Shown here piece by piece: positions 33,572 through 42,603 of a DNA stretch of 64,000 nt (positions are counted from its first letter, which is position 1; each line of letters begins with the position of its first letter). Position numbers and translations under genes: made by a program. Source of the DNA: Gp13-AA77 sp035949375 (GTDB lineage Bacteria; Acidobacteriota; Terriglobia; UBA7540). The notes under the pieces were generated by a model that was not told where the DNA came from, made no database searches, and saw only the letters and a list, made by a program, of their open reading frames with translations. The stretch is from NCBI GenBank assembly GCA_035949375.1, contig DASZIG010000059.1, forward strand, positions 1 to 64,000, given 5' to 3'.

Positions 33572-35356
33572 TTACGCGCTCTGATTGCCGGCGCCGAAGA
33601 TGTTGGCGGGATCGAGGCTCCGCTTCAGCTCGCGCTTCCACTCGAGAGCGGCAGGCGACATGACGGCCGGCAGGAACTCCTGGCGGATTTTACCGACGCC
33701 GTGATGGTGCGAGAGCGAACCGCCGCTGCGCAGGATCTCTTCGCGAGCGATGTTTTCGAGCTCGTGATAAACGCGCGAGGGATGCGGAACGCCTTTGAAG
33801 TAAAAACCGAAGTAGAAATAAATCGCGGCGCCGGTTTGATACATCTGCGTAACGCGAGCCGTTACGAAAACCTTGTGGGGAAGGTTCCGCGCCTTATATT
33901 CCGCCTCCAATCGCCGGGTGACGTTCGCGATCAGGGGCAGCACATCGCTCCAGGCGGCGGAGGTCTCAAAAGATTCGGCGACGATGTAGTAGTTCATCAA
34001 AAAGTCACGGATGTAGGCTATGCTGAAGGTGAGCTGGTAGCCACGCCGCCCGTTCTCCGCTCCTGCCTTCATGCCGCCGTGCCTCGAAGCCAGGCGGTAC
34101 ACGGTCCGTTCCTGATCGGCCACTTCGCGCGCCGTGCCTTCGAAGACCAGCGTGCACACCACCATCTTGTCCGGGTCAAACCCCTTGAGCTTGGTCACGA
34201 AGAACTTTTCCGCGCGGCTCTTGAGAGCCCCCAGACCCTGCGTGGCGGCTTTCAGCGCCATGCCGAATTTGAACTGCGCGTTATCGATGAGGCGGACGCT
34301 CGCAGGGAGCGCCGGCTCCCGCGCGAGTTCGCGCACGAAGGCAAAGCCGTCCTCGAAGGTCGGGAAAAGAACGGACCCGTAAGCCTGCACTTCCGGCAAA
34401 GGGAAGATTTTCACGACCGCCGAGGTGATGATGCCGAGCGTTCCTTCCGAGCCGAACAGCAGGCGGCGCAGATCGGACCCGATGGATTCGCGGGGAACGC
34501 AGATCGCGCGGTCGAGTTTTCCGTCGGCCGTGGCGACGGTAACGTCAAGCACCAGGTCTTCGATGTTCCCGTACTTGTTCTTCTTCATGCCGCTGGCATT
34601 GGTCGCGATCCAGCCGCCGAGCGTCGAAAACTCCACGCTGTCCGGCTCGTGACCCATCGTGTAGCCGTAGGTGCGAAGCTGGGCGGCGATGTTGCGCCCG
34701 ATGGCGCCGGCCTGGATGCAGGCCATCAGATTGGCCTTGTCGATCCATAGAACCCGGCTCATGCGCTGCATATCCACCGACACGATGAAGCGCCGCTCGT
34801 CAGGCGCGCAGCGCAGGGCGTCCGTCACGTTCGTCCCTCCGCCGAACGGAATCAGCACAACGCCGTGCCGCTCGGCCGCCGCAACCAATTGCGCCACCTG
34901 TTCATCGGACTCGGGAAACACCACCAGATCGGGAATCCGCTCCAGGCGCTCGTGCTTGATGGCGAACACCTCGTCCTGGGTGTGGCCGTGCCCGTGACGC
35001 AGACGCAGGCGGCCGTCGGTCGCAGCCTGGTCTGCTTTCAGGAAGCGCGCGATTTCGCTTTGAAATGCCGGATTCTCGAGCGCGGGCGCGATATAGCTCG
35101 GATAGGAACCCGGATCGGAGTCTTTGGGATCGAACTCGATGCCGAGCACGTCCCGAACCCAGGGCAGCAAGGCGGGAAGTTCAACGCCGCTTAATTCGTA
35201 ACGATGGCCCGTCAGGACGGCGTTCCCTCTTTCGTTGATCGCGAAGCCGGTATCCGAAAATCCCCAGACGTCGAGACTCACGGCGTCGTGCGGATCGGGC
35301 GGCAGCGGTTCAGGATAGATCAGTGCTTTTTCCTGTACGGCTGTGGGTGACGGCAT
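33572..35356 (-). CDS. Alkyl-dihydroxyacetone-phosphate synthase (AGPS) homologue
   Basis: 594 residues, FAD-binding PCMH-type oxidase fold. Typical AGPS blocks are present: LRLRHGHGHTQDEVFAI, the FAD loop PFGGGTNVT (170-178), GHEPDSVEFSTLGGWIATNASG (235-256), ESFETSAAW, AIYFYFGFYFKG, and the triple histidine SLSHHHGVGK (550-552). AGPS exchanges the acyl chain of acyl-DHAP for a fatty alcohol, creating the ether bond; it is peroxisomal in animals and uses FAD without net redox. GGGAG precedes the ATG at 35356. The flanking fatty acyl reductase, SDR and lipid kinase genes supply the other steps. A related D-lactate-dehydrogenase-like role is less likely given the motif match. Confidence 0.9.
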   Translation of the reverse strand: MPSPTAVQEKALIYPEPLPPDPHDAVSLDVWGFSDTGFAINERGNAVLTGHRYELSGVELPALLPWVRDVLGIEFDPKDSDPGSYPSYIAPALENPAFQSEIARFLKADQAATDGRLRLRHGHGHTQDEVFAIKHERLERIPDLVVFPESDEQVAQLVAAAERHGVVLIPFGGGTNVTDALRCAPDERRFIVSVDMQRMSRVLWIDKANLMACIQAGAIGRNIAAQLRTYGYTMGHEPDSVEFSTLGGWIATNASGMKKNKYGNIEDLVLDVTVATADGKLDRAICVPRESIGSDLRRLLFGSEGTLGIITSAVVKIFPLPEVQAYGSVLFPTFEDGFAFVRELAREPALPASVRLIDNAQFKFGMALKAATQGLGALKSRAEKFFVTKLKGFDPDKMVVCTLVFEGTAREVADQERTVYRLASRHGGMKAGAENGRRGYQLTFSIAYIRDFLMNYYIVAESFETSAAWSDVLPLIANVTRRLEAEYKARNLPHKVFVTARVTQMYQTGAAIYFYFGFYFKGVPHPSRVYHELENIAREEILRSGGSLSHHHGVGKIRQEFLPAVMSPAALEWKRELKRSLDPANIFGAGNQSA

Positions 35357-35544
35357 GTCGCTTCTCCCTGCGCTATGTAGGCCCGGCAGGCGCTCTCACA
35401 CGCGTTCTCCTGCGCACGACCATTGTGGAGTCTATCGCCGGTCTGCGGCAAGGCCAAGGGCGATGTCGCCGGACCCTTGGCGCGGGGCGCGCTTCCGAGG
35501 ATACACTGTGCAATCCGGCAGCAGGCCCTTCGCCGGGGCAACCC

Positions 35545-36501
35545 ATGGACCGCAAAATCGCAGCCATCGTCAATCCTTGCGCGGCCAGCGGACGCGCCGG
35601 GCGCCTGTGGCCGGGTCTCGCCGCGCGATTGCGGGCGCGTCTCGGCGACCTGACCGTGCGCGTCACCGGCTCGCCCGGTCACGCCACGCGCATCGCTCGC
35701 GAGCTCATCGCGAGCGGTTTCGACCTCATCATCGCCGTGGGCGGCGACGGCACCGTGAGCGAAGTCGCCAACGGGTTCCTCCGCGACGACGCGCCCATAC
35801 GGAGCGACGTCCAGCTCGGTATCCTGCCGGTCGGCACTGGGGGCGACTTCCGTCGCACTCTGGCGATCCCGTCGGACGCGGGCCAGGCCATCGAAATCCT
35901 CGCCGAAGGCAGACCGCTTACGCTCGACGTGGGCAAGGCGTCGCTCGTCGCCCCGGATGGCTCTCCGGTCGAGCGCTACTTTGTGAACCTCGCGAGCTTC
36001 GGCATGGGCGGGGATGTGGCCGCCGGCGCCAAGAATATCCTGACGGCCCTCGGAGGCAAGAGCGGTTTCTTCTGGGCCACGCTCAAGACCCTGGCCACCT
36101 ATCGCGGCCGACGCGTTGAGATCGAGCTGGACGGAAATGGCCGGCTGCTGCCCTTCTTCATCACCAACGTGGCCGTGGGCAACGGCCGTTACCATGGCGG
36201 CGGCATGCAGCCCTGCCCCGAGGCGATCGTGAACGACGGGGCGTTCGACGTGACCGTGATCGATTACCTGAACCCGCTTGAAGTGCTGCGCGACATCGGC
36301 GTGCTCTACTCGGATAACGTCTATAGTCATCCCAAGGTCCGCCGGATGCAGGCCCGTCGGGTCACGGCCCGCGCCGCGCAGCCGACCTGGGTGGAAGTGG
36401 ACGGTGAGCCGCTCGGGCGCTTGCCCCTCGAAATCGAGATGCTGCCCGAGCGCCTGAACGTGCTGCTCAGCCCGTCGAGCCCGTATTTTCAGAACCGGTG
36501 A
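35545..36501 (+). CDS. Diacylglycerol/lipid kinase family protein
   Basis: 318 residues of the DAG kinase catalytic family (YegS/DgkB type). The nucleotide loop GGDGTVSEVANG is at 66-77, followed by LGILPVGTGGDF and NVAVGNGRYHGGGMQPCPEA; the C-terminal beta-sandwich ends near residue 310. The ATG at 35545 starts the domain (MDRKIAAIVNPCAASGRAGR); an open frame extends 74 codons upstream without conserved sequence. It phosphorylates a lipid alcohol, possibly diacyl- or alkylacylglycerol. The gene is divergent from the AGPS homologue across a 188-base spacer, which likely holds both promoters. Confidence 0.85.
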   Translation: MDRKIAAIVNPCAASGRAGRLWPGLAARLRARLGDLTVRVTGSPGHATRIARELIASGFDLIIAVGGDGTVSEVANGFLRDDAPIRSDVQLGILPVGTGGDFRRTLAIPSDAGQAIEILAEGRPLTLDVGKASLVAPDGSPVERYFVNLASFGMGGDVAAGAKNILTALGGKSGFFWATLKTLATYRGRRVEIELDGNGRLLPFFITNVAVGNGRYHGGGMQPCPEAIVNDGAFDVTVIDYLNPLEVLRDIGVLYSDNVYSHPKVRRMQARRVTARAAQPTWVEVDGEPLGRLPLEIEMLPERLNVLLSPSSPYFQNR

Positions 36502-36512
36502 CGAAGCACGCT

Positions 36513-38192
36513 TCATGGCTGGCGGAGCGCGTTGTCGATCTCCACCTGGTGCCGCTCAAGCAGCGTTCCGGTGGCGTGATCGACGGACACCAGCGCCATC
36601 TGGTAACTGACCTGCGCCTGCACGAGGGCCACCTCCGCCTGCGCGAGCTCGGTCTGGGCCTCGAGCACAAAATAGATCTGCTCCGTACCGAGCTCGTACT
36701 TTCGCTGCTCGGAATCCGCCGTCTTCTGCGCGAGATCGCGAGCGATCTTGGCCGCCGCGATGGAGAGTTTGGCCTGCTCCAGGCTGTGCACGGCGTTTCG
36801 GACGTCGAGGTTCACGGTCTGATCCTCGCGCCGCATCTCGTAAAGGTCGTTGCGCTTCGTGACCGCCGCCTGGCCCAGGGCCGCGCGCGCGCCGCGATTC
36901 CGTACCGGCAGGTTCAGCGTGAGCCCGACGCTGTAGGTGGGATAGCTGAAGTGAAAGAGCTGCGAGAGCGCGTCCCCGAATCCGCCCGGGATCACCACCG
37001 CGGGGGTCACCAGCGTGTTGTACTGAATGCCGCCGATGCCCTGCGAGCTGTAGAATCCCTGCAGCTCCAGGTCGGGCAGCAGGGTGTTGTGAGCCAGGCG
37101 GATGTTGATGTCGTCGGCGGCCAACTGCTCGCGCAGGCTCGAGAACTCCGGCCGGTGCTGGCGGGCCTCGGCCATGGCCGTGGACACGTCAATGCTAAAA
37201 AGCGGTTCCTCGGGCGAAGGCTCTTCCACCAGGTCCAGGTCGAGCGCGGCGATGTTCGGGTCGAGGTCGGCGCCGATCACCTGGCGGAAAGCATCTTCGG
37301 CCTGCTTGAGCGCGTACTCCGCCTGTATGGCGCTCACCCGGCGTTGCGCCACCTGCGATTCGGAGCGGTAGATATCGAGCGGCGGCAACGCTCCGAGTTC
37401 GAGCGCGCGTTTGTCGTGGTCGTAGCTGGCCTGGGCCTGCTTCACGGACTCCTCGGCCACGCGCAAGCTCTCGCGCGCCAGCACCACCGCCCAATATTGA
37501 TTGATCGCCTGCTGGATCGAGGTGTTGATCTGAGCTTCAAAAGTAGCCTGGGACGACTGAAGGCCGTGCTGCGCGATCCGCACCGGCGCCATATTCGGGA
37601 AAAAACCGCGATTGCGCAGCAGCGGTTGAGTGACTTGCAGAGTCAAACCGGCCGTGAGGTAGGGGTTGATAAAATAATAGGAGCTGTTGGTGTCGCCTTT
37701 GCTGCCGGTAAAGCTCCCTTGGAGGTTGGTGCCCGTTTCAAAAGTCTGGTTATAGGCCACCAGGCCCTGCTGCGTGAGCTGGTTCAGGGTCTGGTTGTTT
37801 ACGGGCGTCACGCCGACTCCCTGCAACAGGTTGTCGGCCTCGGAAATGCTTCGCTGATCGCTGCCGTTGGCGGTGAGAACGGGATCAAAAGGCCGGTAAG
37901 CCCCGAGCACGCTATAGCGCGCCTGGTCCACGGGCGAGCGAGCGATACGGACGTCGGTGTTATTCAGCAGCGTCAGCCGGATGGCGTCTTCAAGCGTGAG
38001 CCGCAACCGGCCGTTCACGACGTGATCGCGGAGGGCGGATGGCGGCGGCAGCGTCCCGGGTGTCGCAATCCGCGCCGTCTGGGCGGAGTCTCCGGCGGCC
38101 CGGCCCGCAAGGGAGCTCGCGGCGATCAACACCAGCGGCAACAGTCCGCATCTCACCAACCTCCGGAGTCCACAATTCAGATGAACCGTCAC
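36513..38192 (-). CDS. TolC family outer-membrane efflux channel
   Basis: 559 residues. A signal peptide (CGLLPLVLIAASSLAGRAAG) precedes the paired OEP coiled-coil domains: repeated long helices (RIAQHGLQSSQATFEAQINTSIQQAINQYW; ESLRVAEESVKQAQASYDHDKRALELGALPPLDIYRSESQVAQRRV) with internal duplication. The GTG at 38192 with GGGGGTG upstream is preferred over a TTG seven codons earlier. It is the last gene of an export cluster of three adaptors and a MacB-like permease, and would form the outer-membrane conduit. Confidence 0.88.
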   Translation of the reverse strand: MTVHLNCGLRRLVRCGLLPLVLIAASSLAGRAAGDSAQTARIATPGTLPPPSALRDHVVNGRLRLTLEDAIRLTLLNNTDVRIARSPVDQARYSVLGAYRPFDPVLTANGSDQRSISEADNLLQGVGVTPVNNQTLNQLTQQGLVAYNQTFETGTNLQGSFTGSKGDTNSSYYFINPYLTAGLTLQVTQPLLRNRGFFPNMAPVRIAQHGLQSSQATFEAQINTSIQQAINQYWAVVLARESLRVAEESVKQAQASYDHDKRALELGALPPLDIYRSESQVAQRRVSAIQAEYALKQAEDAFRQVIGADLDPNIAALDLDLVEEPSPEEPLFSIDVSTAMAEARQHRPEFSSLREQLAADDINIRLAHNTLLPDLELQGFYSSQGIGGIQYNTLVTPAVVIPGGFGDALSQLFHFSYPTYSVGLTLNLPVRNRGARAALGQAAVTKRNDLYEMRREDQTVNLDVRNAVHSLEQAKLSIAAAKIARDLAQKTADSEQRKYELGTEQIYFVLEAQTELAQAEVALVQAQVSYQMALVSVDHATGTLLERHQVEIDNALRQP

Positions 38193-38356
38193 TAAACACC
38201 CCCTTGCTACCAATAGTCAGCTCGGTGCTCTCAGTGGCGATCAAAAACGAAACACGCAGGGCACGGAGCGCTCGACGCTCTCAATGTTGAAGGCTGAAAA
38301 GCACAGAGGACGCTGAGATCAGAATTCCTGGTGGCGCTGTTTGGCCTTATGCTGCT

Positions 38357-38384
38357 GTCACTCGCCACTTGTCACTCGTCACTT
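38357..38384. repeat. Heptamer tandem repeat C (4 units)
   Basis: Units GTCACTC, GCCACTT, GTCACTC, GTCACTT; read leftward these are AAGTGAC/GAGTGAC/AAGTGGC/GAGTGAC, the same family as repeat B 6 kb away. It starts three bases past the stop of the MacB-like gene. Confidence 0.65.
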
Positions 38385-38387
38385 GCT

Positions 38388-39677
38388 TCATTCGTACCGG
38401 ATCGCCTCGACCGGATCGAGTTTGGCTGCCTTGACGGCGGGATAGGTTCCGAAAATCAATCCCACCGAAACCGAGACCAGGAAGGCCAGCAGGATGGAAC
38501 CCACGGTCACAATCGTAGACCAGCCGGCGAGCCAGGCGATCAGCCTCGAGATGCCGAAGCCAAAGCCGATGCCGAGCAGCCCGCCGACGAACGAGATCAT
38601 CACCGCCTCAAGCACGAACTGGCGCACAATGTCGCCGCGGCGCGCGCCCACCGCGCGGCGTACGCCGATTTCGCGCGTGCGCTCCAGGATGCTGGCCAGC
38701 ATGATATTCATGATGCCGATGCCGCCCACCAGCAGCGATATGGAGGCGATGGCCACCATCACCACGCTGAACAGGCGTTCGGTGCGCCGCTGCTCGGCCA
38801 GCAATTCGGCCGGAACAATCACGCTGAAGTCTCCGGCGTGATGATGAGACGCGTTGAGGATTCCGCGCACCAGGGTGGCGGCTTCCAGGCTGTCCGCGGT
38901 CGGGTTGAAGTGCAGGTAGATGCCGTCGATCTCGTCCCGATACGAGCTGTAATTGTCTTCGAGCCTGAAGATGGCCGCGTTCAAGGGCACGTAAATCAGG
39001 TTGTTCAGGTCCTCGCTCGGCAGCCCGGAGGAGTCGGCGGCGGCGGTCAGTTGGGGTCCCACCACGCCCACCACGTGAAACCACTGCTCGTTCACCTTCA
39101 CGTAGCGCCCGATCACCTCGCCGGGACCAAACAGCGCGATCCGGGCGGCTTCCCCCAGCACGCACACGGGCTCGCCGCGCGCGGTCTCGCCCGCGTCAAA
39201 GAACCGGCCTTGCGTCACGGCGAGCGCGGCGATCGTACGGTAAGAAGGCTCCACGCCGAACACCACGGGCATCTGGCCCTGCGGCTTCGGGATCATCTTG
39301 GAGGGCGCGAAACGCTTGCGAGGCGTGGAAGCGGCGATTCCGCTGACGTTGGAGCTGATGACCCGGTAGTCCTGAAATGACAGCCCCTGTGACAGCCGCC
39401 GGATCTTCTGGTGCTGCTGGTCGTCCGTGGTCTCCTTGGCCTCAACGATCAGGTTGCGCACGCCAAGCTGCTCGATGAATGCCAGCACCTTTTGCTGCGC
39501 GCCCGCGCCGATCGAAAGCATGGCCAGCACCGCCGCCACGCCGAAGATCATGCCCAGCATGGTGAGCAGCGAACGCAGCTTGCGGACCAGCAGGTTGTCG
39601 AGACCCAGGCGCAGGTCCGGGAGCAATTGGCTGAACGCGCGCCGTTCGGACCTGACGGCGGCGGCCACCGTGCTCAT
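38388..39677 (-). CDS. MacB-like ABC permease (no ATPase domain)
   Basis: 429 residues: first TM near 36-58 (RKLRSLLTMLGMIFGVAAVLAML), a MacB periplasmic core domain (about 60-290), then three C-terminal TM helices and the FtsX tail GTYPAVKAAKLDPVEAIRYE. The cytoplasmic side includes ERTREIGVRRAVGARRGDI, the coupling helix that normally contacts an ATPase. No Walker motifs are present and no ABC ATPase gene is adjacent, so the ATPase must be supplied from elsewhere. Its ATG overlaps the stop of the adaptor gene (ATGA), confirming an operon. Confidence 0.88.
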   Translation of the reverse strand: MSTVAAAVRSERRAFSQLLPDLRLGLDNLLVRKLRSLLTMLGMIFGVAAVLAMLSIGAGAQQKVLAFIEQLGVRNLIVEAKETTDDQQHQKIRRLSQGLSFQDYRVISSNVSGIAASTPRKRFAPSKMIPKPQGQMPVVFGVEPSYRTIAALAVTQGRFFDAGETARGEPVCVLGEAARIALFGPGEVIGRYVKVNEQWFHVVGVVGPQLTAAADSSGLPSEDLNNLIYVPLNAAIFRLEDNYSSYRDEIDGIYLHFNPTADSLEAATLVRGILNASHHHAGDFSVIVPAELLAEQRRTERLFSVVMVAIASISLLVGGIGIMNIMLASILERTREIGVRRAVGARRGDIVRQFVLEAVMISFVGGLLGIGFGFGISRLIAWLAGWSTIVTVGSILLAFLVSVSVGLIFGTYPAVKAAKLDPVEAIRYE

Positions 39678-40987
39678 GGCATGCCTCCGGGCATCGTGAG
39701 CGAGCTCGGAGCCGGCTTCTCGTCGGTTCCCTTTTCTTCCGGATTCACCAGGGCGACCTCTGTGCCCTCCGCAAGCCCTTCAATAGCCGCATCGCTTTCA
39801 TTCACCGCGCGCAAGTGCACGTCGTGCGATACGAAGCCGGCGCCGTTCCTGACGTAAACCACGGTCTTCCCGGCCTTGCGGAACACAGCCTGGCGCGGCA
39901 CCAGCAACCCGCCCTTCACCTGTCCGCTCAGGATCGTCACTCGGGCGGTAAACCCCGGGCGCAGGCGTGGATCGGCATGGTCCAGTTGCAGCGTGGCGTT
40001 GAACGTCTGGGCCGAATCGCCCCCAAAGAGATCATCGCTCGAGGCGCTCGCGGCCACGCCCTGCACGGTTGCGTGCAAGGCTACGCCGGGCAGGGCGTCC
40101 ACCTGCACGTCCGCCGTCTGGCCGGCTTTCAGATTGGACCGGTCGGCCTCGCTGATCTTGACCGAGAGCTCCATCTCGCCGCTATCGAGAACTTCGGCGA
40201 TCCCGTTGCCCGGGTTCACCTGGTCGCCATCGCGGTAATCCGGTATGGTCATCCCCGTGAAGAAAAAACCGCCCGAAGCGCGCGTGTTACCGCGTACTTT
40301 CACAAAGCCTGCGAGCGGGGAGCGCACTTTCATGCTGTCGATGTTGCGCTGGGCCTCTTCGATGGCAAGCTGCGCTTTGTGGCGTTTCTCTTCGGTCACC
40401 GCCAGGGTCGCCTGGCTCGAGGCTGCGTGCGATTGCGCGTCTTGTTCCAGTTGAGCCAGCACCCGCTTGGCCTCTTCGAGCTTGAGAAGGTTCTTCTTGG
40501 CGTCGATGGCGCTCACCAGCTCGTTGCGGCTGACGTCGAGCTCGGCCTGACGCACATCGAATCGCGCTTTGAGCAGCGCCACCTGGTCCTGGGCCGCCAG
40601 CACGTCGGCGTCAGCCTTGGCCTTGCTGATCTCCTGCTCGGCCTGGGCCACGTCGGCATGGGCCTGCGCCAGGTTGTACTCCTGCTCGCTCGGATCGAAT
40701 TCCATCACGATGTCGCCGGCTTTCACGGCCGTGCCCGAAGTGAGCAGATGCAGGATCTGAAGGGATCCGCCGCCAATCGGCGGAGCAATCAGCATCGAAC
40801 TGCGCTTGGCCCGCATCTCGCCGGTCGCATAAGCATTGAGATTCAGGTCGCCGCGGCGCACCCGCTCGACGGGCACGGCGGCCGGGCGGTTCGCGGCCAC
40901 ACTCCGGAGCGAGGCGCGCACCGCCAGAACGGCGCCGGCCGCCACCAGCACGATGATCAGCCAGCGGATTGTGCGTTTGAAGGTCAT
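39674..40987 (-). CDS. HlyD/MacA-type periplasmic adaptor 1
   Basis: 437 residues: a TM anchor (about 5-27), a lipoyl half-motif (GTAVKAGDIVMEFD), a long coiled-coil hairpin (about 90-210), the second lipoyl half (KVRSPLAGFVKVRG) and beta-barrel plus membrane-proximal domains. Adaptors bridge the inner-membrane permease and TolC. The ATG at 40987 fits the start of the membrane anchor; a GTG ten codons earlier overlaps the previous stop. The stop overlaps the MacB-like start. Confidence 0.85.
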   Translation of the reverse strand: MTFKRTIRWLIIVLVAAGAVLAVRASLRSVAANRPAAVPVERVRRGDLNLNAYATGEMRAKRSSMLIAPPIGGGSLQILHLLTSGTAVKAGDIVMEFDPSEQEYNLAQAHADVAQAEQEISKAKADADVLAAQDQVALLKARFDVRQAELDVSRNELVSAIDAKKNLLKLEEAKRVLAQLEQDAQSHAASSQATLAVTEEKRHKAQLAIEEAQRNIDSMKVRSPLAGFVKVRGNTRASGGFFFTGMTIPDYRDGDQVNPGNGIAEVLDSGEMELSVKISEADRSNLKAGQTADVQVDALPGVALHATVQGVAASASSDDLFGGDSAQTFNATLQLDHADPRLRPGFTARVTILSGQVKGGLLVPRQAVFRKAGKTVVYVRNGAGFVSHDVHLRAVNESDAAIEGLAEGTEVALVNPEEKGTDEKPAPSSLTMPGGMP

Positions 40988-41016
40988 GTCAAGCCAGGGC
41001 GCAGCAAGCAGCGCCA

Positions 41017-42279
41017 CTACGGCTTTTCCGTCGGATCTTTCAGCGCCACGCGCTCGCCCGGCTTGAGCCCCTGGGAGATCAGCAAATTGCTTTCGCTGCG
41101 CCGTCCGACTTCGATCGGCCGCTCTTCGAAATGCGACCCGCGCAAGACATAGGCCACGCTTTCACCCGCCTTCTGAAACACTGCCTCGGGCGGGACCAGC
41201 ACGGCGTCCGGCACGCGGTCGACGGCCAGGCGGGCGGTGGCGTTGATTCCCGGCCTCAGCCGCTCATCCGCCTGATCCACGCCTACCTCGACCTCGAAGT
41301 TCCGTGAAAAAGGCCAGCCGCTGCCGAAATCCACCGTGGCCATCGTGCTGATCTCAACAAGGCGTCCGGTGAACTCTCGATCGGGAACGGCGTCCACGTG
41401 GATCGAGGCGGTCTGGCCCGTCGCGATGCGAGCGCGGTCGGTCTCATCAGCCCGCACGTCCAGTCGCAGCGTGGTGAGATCGGGGATCTCGAGGATCCCG
41501 GCGCCTGGCCACGCCCGGTCGCCTTCCTTGAATTCGCGGCCGCCGCCGAAGACGAACTCGTTGCCCGCCCGCCAGTTGGTGAGCACGGTGACTACGCCAT
41601 CGAGGGGCGAGCGCAAGGTGAGTGCGGCGATCCGGTGCTCCGCCAGGCGAACGTCGAAAAGGGCCTTGTCGTACTTCTGCTTCTTGCCTTCGATATCCGC
41701 GGCGGCGCCTGCTACATCGGATTTGACCTTCTGCGTGGCTTGATCGAGCTTGCTTTGCGAGTCCGTTACCGCGAGCTTCGCTTCGTCGCCTTCGATCTTG
41801 GAGACGATCTCGCCCTTGCTCGCGTCCAGCTTGGCGGAGTCAACATCGAAGCCGGCCTTCAGCAGGTCGGTGCGATCCTGTTCCTGCGCAAGTTTTCCCT
41901 GCGCCTGGGTCTGGCCGATCTCCGCCTCGGCGGCCTTCAAGGCTGAGCGGTCCTGCGCCAGCTCCTGTTCGAGCTTGGTGGCGTCGAACTGCACGACCAC
42001 GTCGCCCTTCTTGACGTGCGAACCGGTGTGGGCGAGCTTCAGGATCTGCAGATCCTCGGCGTCGGATGGAGCATTGACCGATATGGACCGGATGGCCTTC
42101 AGCCGGCCCCGCAGCTCGAGATAGTCCACAAACTCGCCGCGCTGTACCTGGGCCGTAGGGACGAGCGGCTTGGAATTAACCCGGCGCAGGGCCGCGAAGC
42201 CGCCGATCACGATCACGACAGCGCCGAGCGCCAGCACGAGCCAGCGATTCCGTTGCCAGATGGAGCGAATGAGCGTCAT
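41017..42279 (-). CDS. HlyD/MacA-type periplasmic adaptor 2
   Basis: 420 residues with TM anchor 12-34, lipoyl half GSHVKKGDVVVQFD, coiled coil (about 100-215), TLRSPLDGVVTVLTN, barrel region and C-terminal membrane-proximal domain (VALKDPTEKP end). Clearly paralogous to the adaptor 1 and adaptor 3 genes flanking it on the same strand. Three adaptors for one permease suggests hetero-oligomeric assembly or use with different pumps. Confidence 0.85.
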   Translation of the reverse strand: MTLIRSIWQRNRWLVLALGAVVIVIGGFAALRRVNSKPLVPTAQVQRGEFVDYLELRGRLKAIRSISVNAPSDAEDLQILKLAHTGSHVKKGDVVVQFDATKLEQELAQDRSALKAAEAEIGQTQAQGKLAQEQDRTDLLKAGFDVDSAKLDASKGEIVSKIEGDEAKLAVTDSQSKLDQATQKVKSDVAGAAADIEGKKQKYDKALFDVRLAEHRIAALTLRSPLDGVVTVLTNWRAGNEFVFGGGREFKEGDRAWPGAGILEIPDLTTLRLDVRADETDRARIATGQTASIHVDAVPDREFTGRLVEISTMATVDFGSGWPFSRNFEVEVGVDQADERLRPGINATARLAVDRVPDAVLVPPEAVFQKAGESVAYVLRGSHFEERPIEVGRRSESNLLISQGLKPGERVALKDPTEKP

Positions 42280-42348
42280 AGCAGGTTCGCGGCGACCTTT
42301 TCTAGCGGACAGACCACCCCAGCGCCGACCCGATCAGCAAAGCAATCA

Positions 42349-42385
42349 CTGATTCTAAAGGAGATAGTGGGTTCGTTCCGCGATT
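42349..42385. repeat. 37-base direct repeat, copy 1
   Basis: Starts CTGATTCTAAAGGAGATAG and ends TTCCGCGATT. It differs from copy 2 at one position. A T-rich stretch (tgtttttttc) follows. Confidence 0.8.
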
Positions 42386-42514
42386 CAGCGTGTTTTTTTC
42401 GATTCTCCAGCTCCGACTTCCCCACCGACTCCCTCTGATGCCCGCGCAGAGCAGCTTATCGGACTCCGTTAGGGCTGCAGCTCACCGCGGCCTTGCTTCC
42501 GTCTAGAGCCATTG

Positions 42515-42551
42515 CTGATTCTAAAGGACATAGTGGGTTCGTTCCGCGATT
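42515..42551. repeat. 37-base direct repeat, copy 2
   Basis: Starts CTGATTCTAAAGGACATAG, 166 bases after copy 1, one mismatch. It is followed by tggcttctttttcc. Duplication of a larger ancestral unit is likely because the flanks also show weak similarity. Confidence 0.8.
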
Positions 42552-42603
42552 TTGGCTTCTTTTTCCGCGCGTTTCCGCCCCGTCAAGCAAAACTTCGGTC
42601 CGG

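Larger units (their letters stand above)
42280..42603. other. Spacer between adaptor genes carrying a 37-base direct repeat
   Basis: 324 bases with no gene. It contains two near-identical 37-base copies (listed separately), each followed by a T-rich run. It interrupts an otherwise tightly packed operon and may carry a promoter or processing site for adaptor 2 and downstream genes. Confidence 0.6.

Noticed and set aside
36498..38195. 565-codon plus-strand frame opposite the TolC-like gene.
   Set aside because: Composition-driven antisense frame; the minus-strand TolC reading has a signal peptide and duplicated coiled-coil domains.
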